Assembly (NCBI GenBank): GCA_023634235.1 | Contig: JAMKCF010000019.1 | Coordinates: forward strand, 11,921,684 to 11,985,683 | Length of the DNA stretch: 64,000 bases | Direction: 5' to 3' | Origin: Pisaster brevispinus | Taxonomy: Eukaryota; Echinodermata; Asteroidea; Forcipulatida; Asteriidae | In this document: positions 11,568 through 22,960 of the stretch, in pieces | Position numbering within the stretch: the stretch's first letter is position 1 | Layout: every line of letters starts with the position of its first letter | The notes under the pieces: model-generated | Seen by the model: only the letters and a program-made list of their open reading frames with translations | What the model was told of the DNA's origin: nothing | Database searches by the model: none | Position numbers and translations under genes: made by a program

Positions 11568-12219
11568 TCACTGGTGATTTTTTCTTTTTTCAATCCCAAA
11601 ATATTTAAAGTTCACCCTGTCGGTTTCTCTTGTGGTTAATAACTTGATATTTGAAATAAAAATTGGCATACCCTCTTGAGATATTCCCCTGGCAGCCGCT
11701 TCAGTCTCTCGTGAAAGCTAAATTTCTAATACAATTTCTTATTTGTAAACTTAACTTTCAGAGCCAGAAATGTAGCTTTTTGTTCCCTGGAATCAAGTCA
11801 AGTGCAGAGGGAATCAACTCTACCTATGAAGGCTACATAGTATAACGAATAGAGCAACCCATATGAAGATGTCAGCATGTCATCAAGACACCCATCAGCA
11901 AGTTCGGATGGACGACTGGAGTGACTAGACTTACCAGAAACCATACAGCACGGGGAGATTGATTCGATCGACCATGCACTGGAGCATGGTCGATCTAGTC
12001 AATTCGAGAGCTACGTCACACAGTCTAGTCACTCTAGTTGCCCACCCGAACTTGCCCCTAGCTGTTCGTTGTAGAGATCATGAATGAACAAACAAGCAAT
12101 TTGTCTTTAATTGTGTAAACTATATGCTAGATGTGTTTGTAAGATGTTTTGATGTTTTTCGCATTCGTCGTATGGTGCGCTGTTTTTGCAGCACTATACA
12201 GTTCACATTCTTGTAAATA

Positions 12220-12884
12220 AGTGCACCATTGCAAGCAAGCACATACGCGTATTTGGAACTATGAATTAGGAGATCTGGTTGTGCGAGGATACGATAAGTG
12301 GTGCGGAGTTTCGAATAGTTTGGAATCGAATGGTGGTAAAAGCACGGGAAATTCCGAACTTAATTGCGAAAAGGGACTTGGACACATGCACGTGGCATGT
12401 GGGGTCCTACTTCTGGCCAGGGTAACATCTGGTGGTTGATCTTAAAGGTGCTTCAGGCTCCTCAGCGGCGAGGGTGTCTGTTGTGATCACAAATGGTTGA
12501 CCGAACGGGGGTAGTTCCTAGTCTAGGCCGTGGGGCAAGGGACCGCGTTTTGGGAGGAGGGGGCGTGCCCTGCACAAGGGTGCGTGGACCGGACGCTCTG
12601 AAAGGAGTACGAAGGCCCCTACGATCCTCGAAGCGTGTTGGTGGTGCGGCACTTCGAACAGTTTGGAATCCAATGGTGGTAAAAGCACGGGAAAATTCCG
12701 AACTTAATTGCGAAAAGGGACTTGGACACATGCACGTGGCATGTGGGGTCCTACTTCTGGCTGGTTGATCTTAAAGATGCATCAGGCTCCTCAGCGGGTA
12801 GGATGGTTCTGGTGTGATCAGGAAACGGTGGGCCAACTGGGAGTAGTTCTAGTCTAGGCCGTGGGGCTAGGACCGCGTTAGTAA
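12220..12884 (+). mobile_element. TA-flanked TIR element, 3'-truncated (left arm copy)
   Basis: It starts with TA then 'agtgcaccattgcaagca', the same inverted end as the elements at 16,088-16,955 and 58,838-59,471. The GC-rich interior is shared ('cttggacacatgcacgtggc', 'cctagtctaggccgtgggg'). The distal end is missing because the left arm lost about 815 bp relative to the right arm. Apparent reading frames here come from the GC-rich interior and are not credible genes. Confidence 0.7.
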
Positions 12885-15477
12885 CACTACTACAGTGCTT
12901 GTTTTGTTTCCTGAAAAAGCAAACATCTATTGAAAAATAATACAATTACTTCACTTGTCAAAAGCAAAGAAAAAGGCAAGATTGAGTTTCTCCTTTTTGG
13001 CTTTCTAGGTGAATGAAAACATAGAAGGAAAGATGCAATCAAAAGAATTCACATGTCAAATTTAATTGAGCTTTAAAAACACAATCAATGCATTGTTATA
13101 CCTTTTAAGCGACGATACCTTTGGAAATAGGATCATGTGCTTGTGTCAAGGGTGATTGCTACAAATGAGAATTAGCATAGTCTTATTCTGTGTCAAAAAT
13201 TGCTCAATAAATATATATGGAGTCCGTGTTTCATTTCTTGTCTTGGAGTATTGCTCGGGACTATAAGGTCATTCGTGCAATTAGTATTGATTTCACAAAA
13301 TTGCTTTTGTATGTTTTGGAGCTCCTGGTAAACGGGGTTAAAATGATCTTCAAAGTATGTGTTCGGCAACCAAAAGAAACATTATTTTGAAGTAAAACAT
13401 TTATTTGTTGATTGTGATCATTTATTCCAAATTTATACGCATTTTCCATGTAATTACCTATTGATCATTACGAGTATGAAACTGAAATTAATGACCTTAT
13501 AGCACTGAGCCGACTAATTAAGTGGGTCTGTTATGGTTACCACTGAAACGTACAGAGGAAGTGTTTGGAAAATAAGTAATGACAACAATTAACTGTTGTG
13601 AAACCGAATTCATCTTGTACTCTGAGGTAGCCATGATATACCTTGCATTTATATTACAAGGCAGTTCATATTTCGCCTTTACCAGATTTCTTTCATCAAA
13701 CTTGAATTGAATTGAATAAAACAGAAGAAAGCTGGTATCGGGCAATAATCATCTGCCTTAATAACAATAAGCCCCTCTGGCCATAATTCACGTAAATGAA
13801 ATTAGGCAAAACCTATCCAGAGGGTGCTATAACCTACCAAAAAAGAGCTGGGATTTCCCCCCTCCCCCCCCCCAAAAAAAAGTGAAACTTGGTCAACGAG
13901 GGCGCTATACATAATTAAAATGGGTTGTTTCTCAAGTGTACGTTTGACGAGGAGGGCGCTATGGCAAACAAATTTAGAGGGATAGTCTCGTTTCAAGGCT
14001 GAGAAGTAACCGACGGTTGTGTCACTAATTAAAATGCCCTCTTCGGCAAAAAAATTACACCCGCAAGTGTATAAAAGACTAACTCTTACTATAAAAGTTA
14101 GTCTTGTTTCAAGCCGTAAAAGAAAACAAAACTTTTAAGTGCGGACACTGACAACTACATTAAATAAAAACGAGTCGAAATAACACTATCTGAATTTATT
14201 AACAGACCGGCTTAAAACTTTCCATTACATATAACGACTTGAAACAAGACTAACTTCTACAGTGAGGTTGGCCTTTTTTCAAGCCGCTTTTTTAAATACA
14301 TTTGTAGGTGTAAGTTTTGCCGAAGAGGGCGTTTAATTAAAGTAGTGACACGGCCTTCGGCCTTGAAACGAGACTATCCCTTTAAATTTGTTTCGCGATA
14401 GCGCCCTCATCAAACGTACATTTGAGAAACAACCCATTTTAATTATGTATAGCGCCCTCGTTGACCAAGTTTCACATTTTTTTTGGGGGGGGGGGGAGGG
14501 GGGAAATCCCAGCTCTTTTTTGTAGGTTATAGCACCCTCTGGATAGGTTTTGCCTAATTTCATTTACGTGAATTATTGCCAGAGGGGCTTATTGTTATTA
14601 AGGCAGATGATAATTGCCCGATACCAGCTTTCTTCAGTTTTATTCAATTCAATTCAAGTTTGATGAAAGAAATCTGGTAAAGGCGAAATATGAACTGCCT
14701 TGTAATATAAATGCAAGGTATATCATGGCTACCTCCGAGTACAAGATGAATTCGGTTTCTCAACAGTTAATTGTTGTCATTACTTATTTTCCAAACACTT
14801 CCTCTGTACGTTTCAGTGGTAACCATAACAGACCCACTTAATTAGTCGGCTCAGTGCTATAAGGTCATTAATTTCAGTTTCATACTCGTAATGATCAATA
14901 GGTAATTACATGAAAAATGCGTATAAATTTGGAATAAATGATCACAATCAACAAATAAATGTTTTACTTCAAAATAATGTTTCTTTTGGTTGCCGAACAC
15001 ATACTTTGAAGACCATTTTAACCCCGTTTACCAGGAGCTCCAAAACATACAAAAGCAATTTTGTGAAATCAATACTAATTGCACGAATGACCTTATAGTC
15101 CCGAGCAATACTCCAAGACAAGAAATGAAACACGGACTCCATATATATTTATTGAGCAATTTTTGACACAGAATAATTAGACTATGCTAATTCTCATTTG
15201 TAGCAATCACCCTTGACGCAAGCACATGATCCTATTTCCAAAGGTATCGTCGCTTAAAAGGTATAACAATGCATTGATTGTGTTTTTAAAGCTCAATTAA
15301 ATTTGACATGTGAATTCTTTTGATTGCATCTTTCCTTCTATGTTTTCATTCACCTAGAAAGCCAAAAAGGAGAAACTCAATCTTGCCTTTTTCTTTGCTT
15401 TTGACAAGTGAAGTAATTGTATTATTTTTCAATAGATGTTTGCTTTTTCAGGAAACAAAACAAGCACTGTAGTAGTG

Positions 15478-16087
15478 TCACAGCCAGGTCCATTTCTCGA
15501 ATGAGTATTAGCATAATCTTCAAAATAAAATACCTCATACTTCTATATTCAGGCATGCAACAGCTAGCAGTTTGTCGGAATCAATTAGTGAAGTGCAATA
15601 AAGCAGGATTTTCTATTGTGTTTTTCACCTGAGAAAATCAGTTGATGACCTGAACGTGTTGCATGCCCGTATTATTACCAATACATAGTTAAACAAATTT
15701 TCGGGCATGCATGGAACCGCATGGTTTTCTTTTAAAGTTTCGAAAGAGGAAAATGCCAGGCACAGAAAATCTGTGTTTTTCCATTTATAGTTGCAGAGTT
15801 CAACTAAGAAACAAACAAATTTGGAAATCTTGACTGAAATGAGCAATATTATTAATGCATAATTAAAAGTTAATTTATATTCAGGCGTGCGTGCAACAAA
15901 GTTCTGCCAAAAAGAAGTACATTGTAAGTGCCAGGCACAGCAATATGCTTTGTGCTAAAAAGTTTTTAAATTTTCAATGGCAGTACAGCTGAAAAACCAC
16001 AAATGAGGAAGTCAGCTGATGACCTTAAAAGTCGCATGGCTGTATAATACATTAAATGATAAGTTCATGAAAGAAAGGTAATGTATA
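15478..16087. repeat. right-arm-only segment with internal direct repeats
   Basis: Absent from the left arm. It contains repeated words such as 'attcaggcatgca' / 'attcaggcgtgcg', 'gccaggcacag' (twice) and 'gatgacct' (twice), but no coding sequence. Either the left arm was deleted or this was added on the right. The TA element end present only on the right argues for deletion on the left. Confidence 0.5.
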
Positions 16088-16955
16088 AGTGCACCATTGC
16101 AAGCAGTTTAATGAATTTGCTTTTAAATTTTGCCAATTTCATCCTGGTGAGGTTAGTTTAATTAAGCAGGGCTACCAACGTGCAGGTCCCAGGATACCAG
16201 CCCCAACACGCTTTGGGAGATCAGAGAGTCCTTCGTACTCCTTTCGAAGCGCCCGGTCCACGCACCCGTCTGAGGGGCACGCCCTCTACTCTTACTAACG
16301 CGGTCCTAGCCCCACGGCCTAGACTAGAACTACTCCCAGTTGGCCCACCGTTTCCTGATCACACCAGAACCATCCTACCCGCTGAGGAGCCTGATGCATC
16401 TTTAAGATCAACCAGCCAGAAGTAGGACCCCACATGCCACGTGCATGTGTCCAAGTCCCTTTTCGCAATTAAGTTCGGAATTTCCCGTGCTTTTACCACC
16501 ATTGGATTCCAAACTGTTCGAAGTGCCGCACCACCAACACGCTTCGAGGATCGTAGGGGCCTTCGTACTCCTTTCAGAGCGTCCGGTCCACGCACCCTTG
16601 TGCAGGGCACGCCCCCTCCTCCCAAAACGCGGTCCCTTGCCCCACGGCCTAGACTAGGAACTACCCCCGTTCGGTCAACCATTTGTGATCACAACAGACA
16701 CCCTCGCCGCTGAGGAGCCTGAAGCACCTTTAAGATCAACCACCAGATGTTACCCTGGCCAGAAGTAGGACCCCACATGCCACGTGCATGTGTCCAAGTC
16801 CCTTTTCGCAATTAAGTTCGGAATTTCCCGTGCTTTTACCACCATTCGATTCCAAACTATTCGAAACTCCGCACCACTTATCGTATCCTCGCACAACCAG
16901 ATCTCCTAATTCATAGTTCCAAATACGCGTATGTGCTTGCTTGCAATGGTGCACT
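16088..16955 (-). mobile_element. TA-flanked TIR element, complete copy in right arm
   Basis: Both ends carry the inverted repeat 'agtgcaccattgcaagca' with TA outside each end, as in TA-targeting (Tc1/mariner-like) elements. Length is 868 bp. The interior is GC-rich and repeated internally (two related blocks ending 'cctagtctaggccgtgggg'), with no transposase. The superfamily is inferred from the TA flanks only. Confidence 0.65.
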
Positions 16956-17609
16956 TATTTACAAGAATGTGAACTGTATAGTGCTGCAAAAACAGCCCAC
17001 CATACGACGAATGCGAAAAACATCAAAACATCTTACAAACACATCTAGCATATAGTTTACACAATTAAAGACAAATTGCTTGTTTGTTCATTCATGATCT
17101 CTACAACGAACAGCTAGGGGCAAGTTCGGGTGGGCAACTAGAGTGACTAGACTGCGTGACGTAGCTCTCGAATTGACTAGATCGACCATGCTCCAGTGCA
17201 TGGTGATCGAATCAATCTCCCCGTACTGTATGGTTTCTGGTAAGTCTAGTCACTCCAGTCGTCCATCCGAACTTGCTGATGGGTGTCTTGATGACATGCT
17301 GACATCTTCATATGGGTTGCTCTATTCGTTATACTACGTAGCCTCCATAGGTATGAGTTGATTCCCTCTGCACTTGACTTGATTCCAGGGAACAAAAAGC
17401 TACATTTCTGGCTCTGAAAGTTAAGTTTACAAATAAGAAATTGTATTAGAAATTTAGCTTTCACGAGAGACTGAAGCAGCAGCCAGGGGAAAATCTCAAG
17501 AGGGTATGCCAATTTTTATTTCAAATATCAATTTATTAACCACAAGAGAAACCGACAGGGTAAACTTTAAATATTTGGGGATTGAACAAATAAAAAAATC
17601 ACCAGAGTG

Positions 17610-17660
17610 AGACTTGAACCAAAAACCTTTGCTTTAATGAGCTGACCAGTGGTGTAGCCG
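17610..17660 (-). repeat. degenerate tRNA-like SINE head
   Basis: Mirror copy of the element at 11,517-11,567 ('gtgagacttgaaccaaaaac' holds a box-B-like element on -). Confidence 0.45.
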
Positions 17661-17826
17661 ATGGGAGGCCTGGGGGAGCAGGGGGAGTGGGTTTGTCAGT
17701 GGTGGGGGGGGGGGCATGATTTCTTTTCAGTGCCCCAGGGTGCCCCCTCCTCCCCACGAAAACAATTATGAGAGTGCTCACAAAAATAAAAAAGATATAA
17801 AAAAAGGAAAAAAGAGGAAAATGCAT

Positions 17827-18480
17827 ATTTCGTCGCCGACACCACGAACTGACACACTGTGTACAAACTTTTTTTTTTCAGTTTTCAGTTTTGTGCATGT
17901 TTAGACCATGTTAACCGAGGCCTTCAATTTCATGAAGTTTCAACGCTTCAGGAGCTTGACTTTTTTAATTGCGATGATGATGTTAAGCAACTTTGCACCA
18001 CAACTGGAAATTTTCGCCACCACGAACTGACACAGAGGTTCAATTTACCATTGCAACACACGGCACGCACAAACCTCAAAAGTGAAAAAAACGTTTCCAC
18101 GAACTGACACAAACCCTTGGTGTGTAGCGCGCGCGCTGACCTACATTTTCACGAACTGACACAACCGCATTGTAAAACATTGGATGGTGTCAGTTCGTGG
18201 CGACGGAAAATGCCTGGTTGCGTAAATTTTCGTCGCCACGAACTGACACAAACCTTTCTTACTTTATCGCTTATTAATTTAGGACAAAAAGCAGTAAAAA
18301 GCACCGTTTATAGGAAGTTCAAAGCATCAAGTTCCCACTGTAAAAAACTAGTTGAAAATACCTCGGAGTTTTGCAGGAAAACTTCATTTAAAAAAACGTT
18401 CAACTTCAAACGCTGTTTTCTCAGATTGCTACTTTTTGCTGGTATCTACGTGTGTCAGTTCGTGGTGTCAGTGACGATTT
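17827..18480. mobile_element. 646-bp non-autonomous DNA transposon with ATTT target duplication
   Basis: The element at 17,831-18,476 has 27-bp inverted ends beginning 'cgtcgccgacaccacgaact' on the left and 'cgtcactgacaccacgaact' on the right (25 of 27 match). ATTT lies on both sides (17,827-17,830 and 18,477-18,480). The left palindrome arm (about 11,345-11,356) holds the uninterrupted site with a single ATTT in the same context. Seven copies of 'ccacgaactgacac' or its complement occur inside (five direct, two inverted), like subterminal transposase-binding repeats. No transposase is encoded. Confidence 0.85.
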
Positions 18481-18620
18481 GTTTAGGCTTAATCTAATGT
18501 AGTGAACGTTAGCTATTGGGACAGTAACTGCGGCCACAAAATGCCAAGAACATAAGATAATGGCGGCCCCCTCCAACCTCCCCCTTCCAAATTAAAATCA
18601 TGACCCCCACCACTGACAAA

Positions 18621-18722
18621 CCCACTCCCCCTGCTCCCCCCTCCTGCAAGTAGCCAAGGATCAAACCCAAGTTTACAATACAACTTGGGAAACAACAGCT
18701 AGGGGATTACCTCAAGGGGATG
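18621..18722 (-). repeat. SINE body fragment
   Basis: 'gtagccaaggatcaaaccca' and the following bases match the - strand SINE body. Head and tail are missing. Confidence 0.5.
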
Positions 18723-19031
18723 CAACAGCTATCAAATTATAAACCACAAGAACTTTGTGTATACTTCAATCAAAAGAAAAAATACAGACAACTGAAAAAG
18801 GGGGGAAAGTTCTCGAGACCTTGTGTGTATCACGATTGTTTAGGTTGTTGTAATCAAAATAACCAACCGGAAATTTTTCAAATGCTGCAAACGGTTCTCT
18901 TGACGATTGGTGCTGGTACAAGTTTTATTATCACCGAGTCTCAGATTGAAACTAATCTAGCAAGTGACGGGCACAATTTTGATGACCAATAGCTAACTTT
19001 TGTCATTTCTTCATTTAGGAATTTAATTTAC

Positions 19032-19122
19032 CTTGTACTGGAGATTGCAGCTCCTTTACTATAAAGGCCATTCAAGACATCTACTTGTTGACAGGTAGAT
19101 CCCTTTGAAGATGGTAATTCTA
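19032..19122 (-). pseudogene. exon module copy II-1
   Basis: Acceptor-like 'tgtgttgcag' and donor-like 'gtaaat' on - bound a 91-nt block. The frame is disrupted. Confidence 0.6.
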
Positions 19123-19754
19123 CTGCAACACAAACAAATGATAAATAGAGTAAGTTTCAGATAAATTGGTTTTACCTGAGAATGATAGGTACACTTTTCA
19201 GTAAAAAACGAATAACGAAATTTGAAAACAGAAAAAAAAAAGTTTGTTGTTGCAATCTAAATAAGCAACAGAAATTTCAGCGGGGAGAAACAAATGCCTC
19301 TAACAGTTCTCCCAACGATTGGTGCTGGACTGAGCTTTCTTAACATTGAGTCCCAGAATGAAACAAATCTAAAAATGCACAATTTGCAACATTATTGATT
19401 CAATACATAAACTGTGATTAAAACAGTTAGTTTCAGATAAACTGCTTTCACTTCAGAGTTTTGTACTTAATTCAATCAAAAGGTAATTCCAAAAGCTGAA
19501 AACAGTAAAAAATTGTTCTCAGGAACTTGTGCTTAATAGGATTGTTTTTATTGTTGAAATCAAAATAACCCAAAGGAAATTTGAGGAAGGGGGTTGGAGG
19601 TGTCAAATGCTGCAAACAGTTCTCTTGACGATTGGTTGCTGGTATGAGCTTTATTATCACCGGGTCCCAAGAATGAAACTACTCTAGCATGTACCAGGCA
19701 CAACTTTGATGACCAATAGCTAACTTTTGTCATTTTTTTTATTTAGGAATTTAC

Positions 19755-19843
19755 CTTGTACCGGAGATTGCAGCTCCTTAACTATATAAAGCAGTCAAGA
19801 CGCTGACTACTTGACGTAGATCACTTTGGAGTTGGTAAGCCCA
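19755..19843 (-). pseudogene. exon module copy II-2
   Basis: An 89-nt block between 'tttgtgttgcag' and 'gtaaattcc' on -. It has diverged in the middle ('gtcaagtagtcagcg'). Confidence 0.6.
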
Positions 19844-19935
19844 CTGCAACACAAACAAATTATTAAACCAATTAGTTTCAAATAAGTTACTTTTACACGA
19901 GGATTTTAGTTTGAGTTGAACAAAGCAGTTTACAA

Positions 19936-19999
19936 GAGCAGGACTTGAGCGTCTGTTTTAACATGCCAGCACTCTACCAACCAAGCCATTCAGCCCTAT
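19936..19999 (-). repeat. tRNA-derived SINE head
   Basis: On - it reads 'atggcttggttggtagagtg' (box A region) and ends with a 'caagtcctgctc' box-B-like segment. The body continues to about 20,130. Confidence 0.65.
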
Positions 20000-20233
20000 T
20001 TTTCAATATTTTTGTGTGTGGATGCCAGTAAGAAGCCATACAATTGTTAGCTGCCGTGTAGCCAAGGATCACACCAAAGTTTACGATACAACCGGAGAAG
20101 CGAAAGCCAGGGCATCATCTCAAGGGCATGTGACTTCTTTTGAATTCATAATATCAAGTTATAAACCACAAGGAAAACTGACTGAGTAAATTTGAAATAA
20201 TTTGTGGTTGAAGAAGGAAAAATTGAGAAGAAC

Positions 20234-20301
20234 ATGGCTTGAACTGATGATCTCTGGTTTAACGTGCCAGGACTCTACCAACTGAGCCATCCAGCCCTAT
20301 G
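20234..20301 (-). repeat. tRNA-derived SINE head
   Basis: On -: 'gatggctcagttggtagagt' then 'agttcaagccat' as box B. A good box A supports pol III origin, but no cloverleaf with matched acceptor ends is present, so it is not a tRNA gene. The body continues to about 20,440. Confidence 0.7.
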
Positions 20302-20678
20302 TTTGCAACCTTCAAATTTTGTCAATATCTTTGTGCGGGGGTTTCAGTCACGCTCATGTTCACAAAACAACCTGGGAAGCGGCAGCCGGAGGATCACCTT
20401 AGAGGATGCAACTTTTTTATTCAAAATAAAGTTATAAACTACAGGATTTTGTGTATACTTCAATCAACAAAGATTTCAGAATTTTTTTAATTATTGCAAT
20501 CAAAATAAGCAACAGAATATTTGAGTGGGATATTAAATGCTACAAAGACTTTTCTTGACAATTGGTGCAAGTATGAGTTTTATTATCACAGAGTTCCCAG
20601 GTTGAAACTAATTTAGCAAGTGACAGGCACAAATTTAATGACCAATAGTTAACTTTTGCCATTTCTTCATGCATTTAC

Positions 20679-20769
20679 CTTGTACTGGAGATTGCAGCTC
20701 CTTCACTATACAGGCCATTCAAGACATCTACTTGTTGACGGGTAGATCTCTTTGGAGATGGTAAGCCTC
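20679..20769 (-). pseudogene. exon module copy II-3
   Basis: A 91-nt block, near-exact mirror of 10,157-10,247. 'tctgtttgtgttgcag' precedes and 'gtaaat' follows on -. Confidence 0.65.
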
Positions 20770-21255
20770 CTGCAACACAAACAGATGATTAAAACAATCA
20801 GTTTCAGATAAATTGCTAGCACCTCAGGAATTTGTGTATACTTCAATCAAAAACAAATACAGCAAACTGAAAACAGTGAAAATAAGTTCTGAGGAAATTG
20901 TGCATATCAGGATTCTTATGATTGTTGCAATCTGAAATAAGCAATAGAAATATTGAGGGTAATATCTATCTTTATGTTTGGTGCTGGTATGACATTTATT
21001 AACACTGAGTCCCAAGAATGAAACTAATTTTGCAAGTTGCAGGCAACAATTTTACAACCGAAAGATAATTTTTGTAATTTCTTTATTAAGGAACCCGCCT
21101 TGTACTAGAGACTGTAGGAACTTGTGCATATCAGGATTCTTTTGATTTTTGCAATCTAAAATAAGCAATAGAAATATTGAGGGTAATAGCTGTCTTGATG
21201 TTTAGTGCTGGTGACCGAAAGATAACTTGTGTCATTTCTTTATTAAGGAATTCAC

Positions 21256-21348
21256 CTTGTACTAGATAGAGACTGTAGCTCCAAAACTATAGGCAAGTTA
21301 ATACATCTACTTGTTGACATGTAGATCTCTTTGGAGATGGTAAGCATA
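21256..21348 (-). pseudogene. exon module copy II-4
   Basis: Mirror relative of 3063/5448, with 'gctacagtctctatctagta' carrying a short internal duplication. Borders are GT/AG-like. Confidence 0.6.
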
Positions 21349-21440
21349 CTGCAACACAAACAAATGATTTAAACAATCAGTTTCAGGTAAATTGCTTTTA
21401 CCTGAGGATTTTAAATTGGGGTCGAACAAAGAAAAATTGA

Positions 21441-21578
21441 CTGGAGCAGGACTTGAGCCAACCACCTCCAGCATAATATGCCAGCACTCTACCAAAAGAG
21501 CCATCCAGCCCTATGTTGGTGGGCTCCCAATTTCGTAATTGGTTTTGTTCGTGGGCTCCAGTCAGGAACCATACAACT
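21441..21578 (-). repeat. tRNA-derived SINE, 5' part, split by Penelope-like insertion
   Basis: The head reads 'gatggctcttttggtagagt' and 'gttggctcaagtcctgctcc' on -. The body runs to 'aaccatacaact' at 21,567-21,578, then the Penelope-like element starts. The body resumes at 22,819 with 'aaccatacagct'. Confidence 0.75.
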
Positions 21579-22818
21579 AAGTAGGATTTGAAACTTTGCA
21601 TGGTGGAAGTATAACTAAGTAAGGCTTGCGGTAACACCATGTGGAAATCTCTTTTGAGTAGTGTAGGTTCTGAAAAGAACCGGTGGTTAACGACTCAACG
21701 TTTCGATCAGTATGCTCTGATCGTCTTTAGGAGAATGCTGGACTCAGTTGCTGGATGCTGCTTAAGCCTTGAAGGATTAACTGGTAGCTGGGCTTGGCTC
21801 GGTGGTGCGCGAAGGCGGGAACAGGAACTGGATAAGCTGGGCTTAGCTCGGTGGAGCGTGTAGGCCGAAGCTGGGCTTAGCTCAGTGGAGCGTGTAGGCC
21901 GGAGCTGGGGCTAAGCCTCAACTGAAACCCACTGGGGGTGGGTAGGGAGTTTGTGCTCACTGAACTGAATCGGTTGTAGACAAGCACAGGGAAGATGAGG
22001 GAACCTAGGGAAGACTGAGGGTATAGAAGACCCAAGTCTAAGGGGTAGGGGATGTGACCTTGGATACAGGAGATCCATTGGTCGGGAAGAGTGGGAGCCA
22101 AATGTCACTGATGTGGAAGCCTATGTCTTGAGGAACTGTGTCGTGCTTGTAGATCTCGATGGCCTCTCTGATCCGTCTTGGGTGCCATCCCTGGATGGGA
22201 GCGATGAGTTCTGCAGCATCCCAGTCTACTCGGTGGTCGGTGATGTTGGATTGCTTGATGATGGCCGACTTCTCATAATCTCCCCTCCTCCCGTGTGCTC
22301 GATGTTCCTTGAGTCTCGTGGGAAGGTTATGCCCGGTTTCCCTGACATAAACCTTCTCGCATTCACAGGGAATGCGGTAAACTCCTGCACGTGTGGAGGG
22401 ATTTTGCTTGTCCTTGTGAGATTGAAGAGAGCTGTGAAGTTTTTTGGGAGCAGAGTGGTAAACCTTGATTCCTGCTTGCCGGAAGATCCGCTGTAGACCA
22501 TGGGAGGGGGGACCTAGGTAGGGCAAACATACTGAGGGTGTGGGTGGTTGACTTTGGGTATAGGAGACCCTTTGGTCAGGATTGGGGACCGGCTTGCTTG
22601 TCTTGCGTTGTATCCGTTGCACTTCAGTGTAGTCTTGATGTGTTGTAACTCCTGCTGAAGGCTGTCTGGGTCACAGATGTTGTAAGCTCGTTGAACCAGG
22701 GTGCGGTTGAAGGAAGACTTGATTCTTGGGTGGTTGAGTCGTTAACCACCGGTTCTTTTCAGAACATACACTACTCAAAAGAGATTTCCACATGGTGTTA
22801 CTGCAAGCCTTACTTAGT
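21579..22818 (-). mobile_element. Penelope-like retroelement, 5'-truncated, with inverted terminal segments
   Basis: Inserted into a SINE and flanked by a 12-bp target duplication (21,567-21,578 and 22,819-22,830, 11 of 12 match). The two ends are inverted relatives: 'gtaacaccatgtggaaatct' near 21,632 and its complement near 22,790, continuing through 'ggtggttaacgactcaac'. The interior encodes only the last part of the reverse transcriptase and the GIY-YIG endonuclease. A short GC-rich tandem repeat ('gctgggcttagctc' units, 21,765-21,905) lies at the 3' side. Confidence 0.8.
22038..22622 (-). pseudogene. Penelope-like GIY-YIG endonuclease fragment
   Basis: The open - frame has a GIY-YIG nuclease domain from about residue 78: GVYRIPCECEKVYVRETG, TRLKEH with the catalytic-type Arg, then REAIEIYKH with the catalytic-type Glu. 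The second half-motif normally reads Y-I-G; here it is Y-V-R, so activity is doubtful. Upstream, in another frame, 22,625-22,730 reads NRTLVQRAYNICDP and QQELQHIKTTLKCNGY, typical of the end of a Penelope-like reverse transcriptase. A frameshift therefore separates the two parts and the RT core is absent. In intact elements the nuclease nicks target DNA for primed reverse transcription. Confidence 0.85.
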
Positions 22819-22960
22819 AACCATACAGCTGTTCTGCCGTGTAGCCAAGGATCACACCCAAGTTTACGATACAAACTGGGATGGGAACCGGTAGCCATGG
22901 CAGCAGCTTAAGGGGATGCTTTTTCATTTCAATCAGCAAGTTATAAACCACAAGGATTTT
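22819..22960 (-). repeat. SINE body, 3' part of split copy
   Basis: Continues the SINE interrupted at 21,578 ('gtgtagccaaggatcacacc'), up to the 'ataaaccacaaggattttgt' junction with module intron sequence. Confidence 0.7.

Larger units (their letters stand above)
11211..14170 (+). repeat. left arm of large palindrome
   Basis: Reverse-complement of the right arm. Paired positions sum to about 28,360 near the centre, about 29,175 for 12.2-12.9 kb and about 29,830 at the outer edge. The steps reflect about 815 bp (15,478-16,292) and 650 bp (17,831-18,480) present only on the right. Arm identity is high; a 75-codon stretch at 13,518-13,745 and its partner at 14,614-14,841 differ by one residue. 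No gene was recognised inside. Confidence 0.9.
14190..18620 (-). repeat. right arm of large palindrome
   Basis: Inverted copy of 11,211-14,170 with extra material at 15,478-16,292 and 17,831-18,480. The spacer and inner ends around 13,990-14,370 pair only imperfectly ('gttagtcttgtttcaag' on both sides), so the ancestral unit probably already had a fold-back end. Confidence 0.9.

Noticed and set aside
12462..12768. Overlapping open frames on both strands (also 16,359-16,713)
   Set aside because: They come from the GC-rich core of a TA-flanked element repeated in both palindrome arms; no protein-like pattern.
19936..20301. tRNA genes on -
   Set aside because: Box A and B are present, but acceptor stems do not pair and the sequence continues into a repeated body, so they are SINE heads.
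21639..21863. + frame starting MWKSLLSSVGSEKNRW
   Set aside because: It is the terminal segment of the Penelope-like element, and the same words appear inverted at the other end.
22113..22496. 127-codon + frame
   Set aside because: Shadow of the GIY-YIG coding frame on -.
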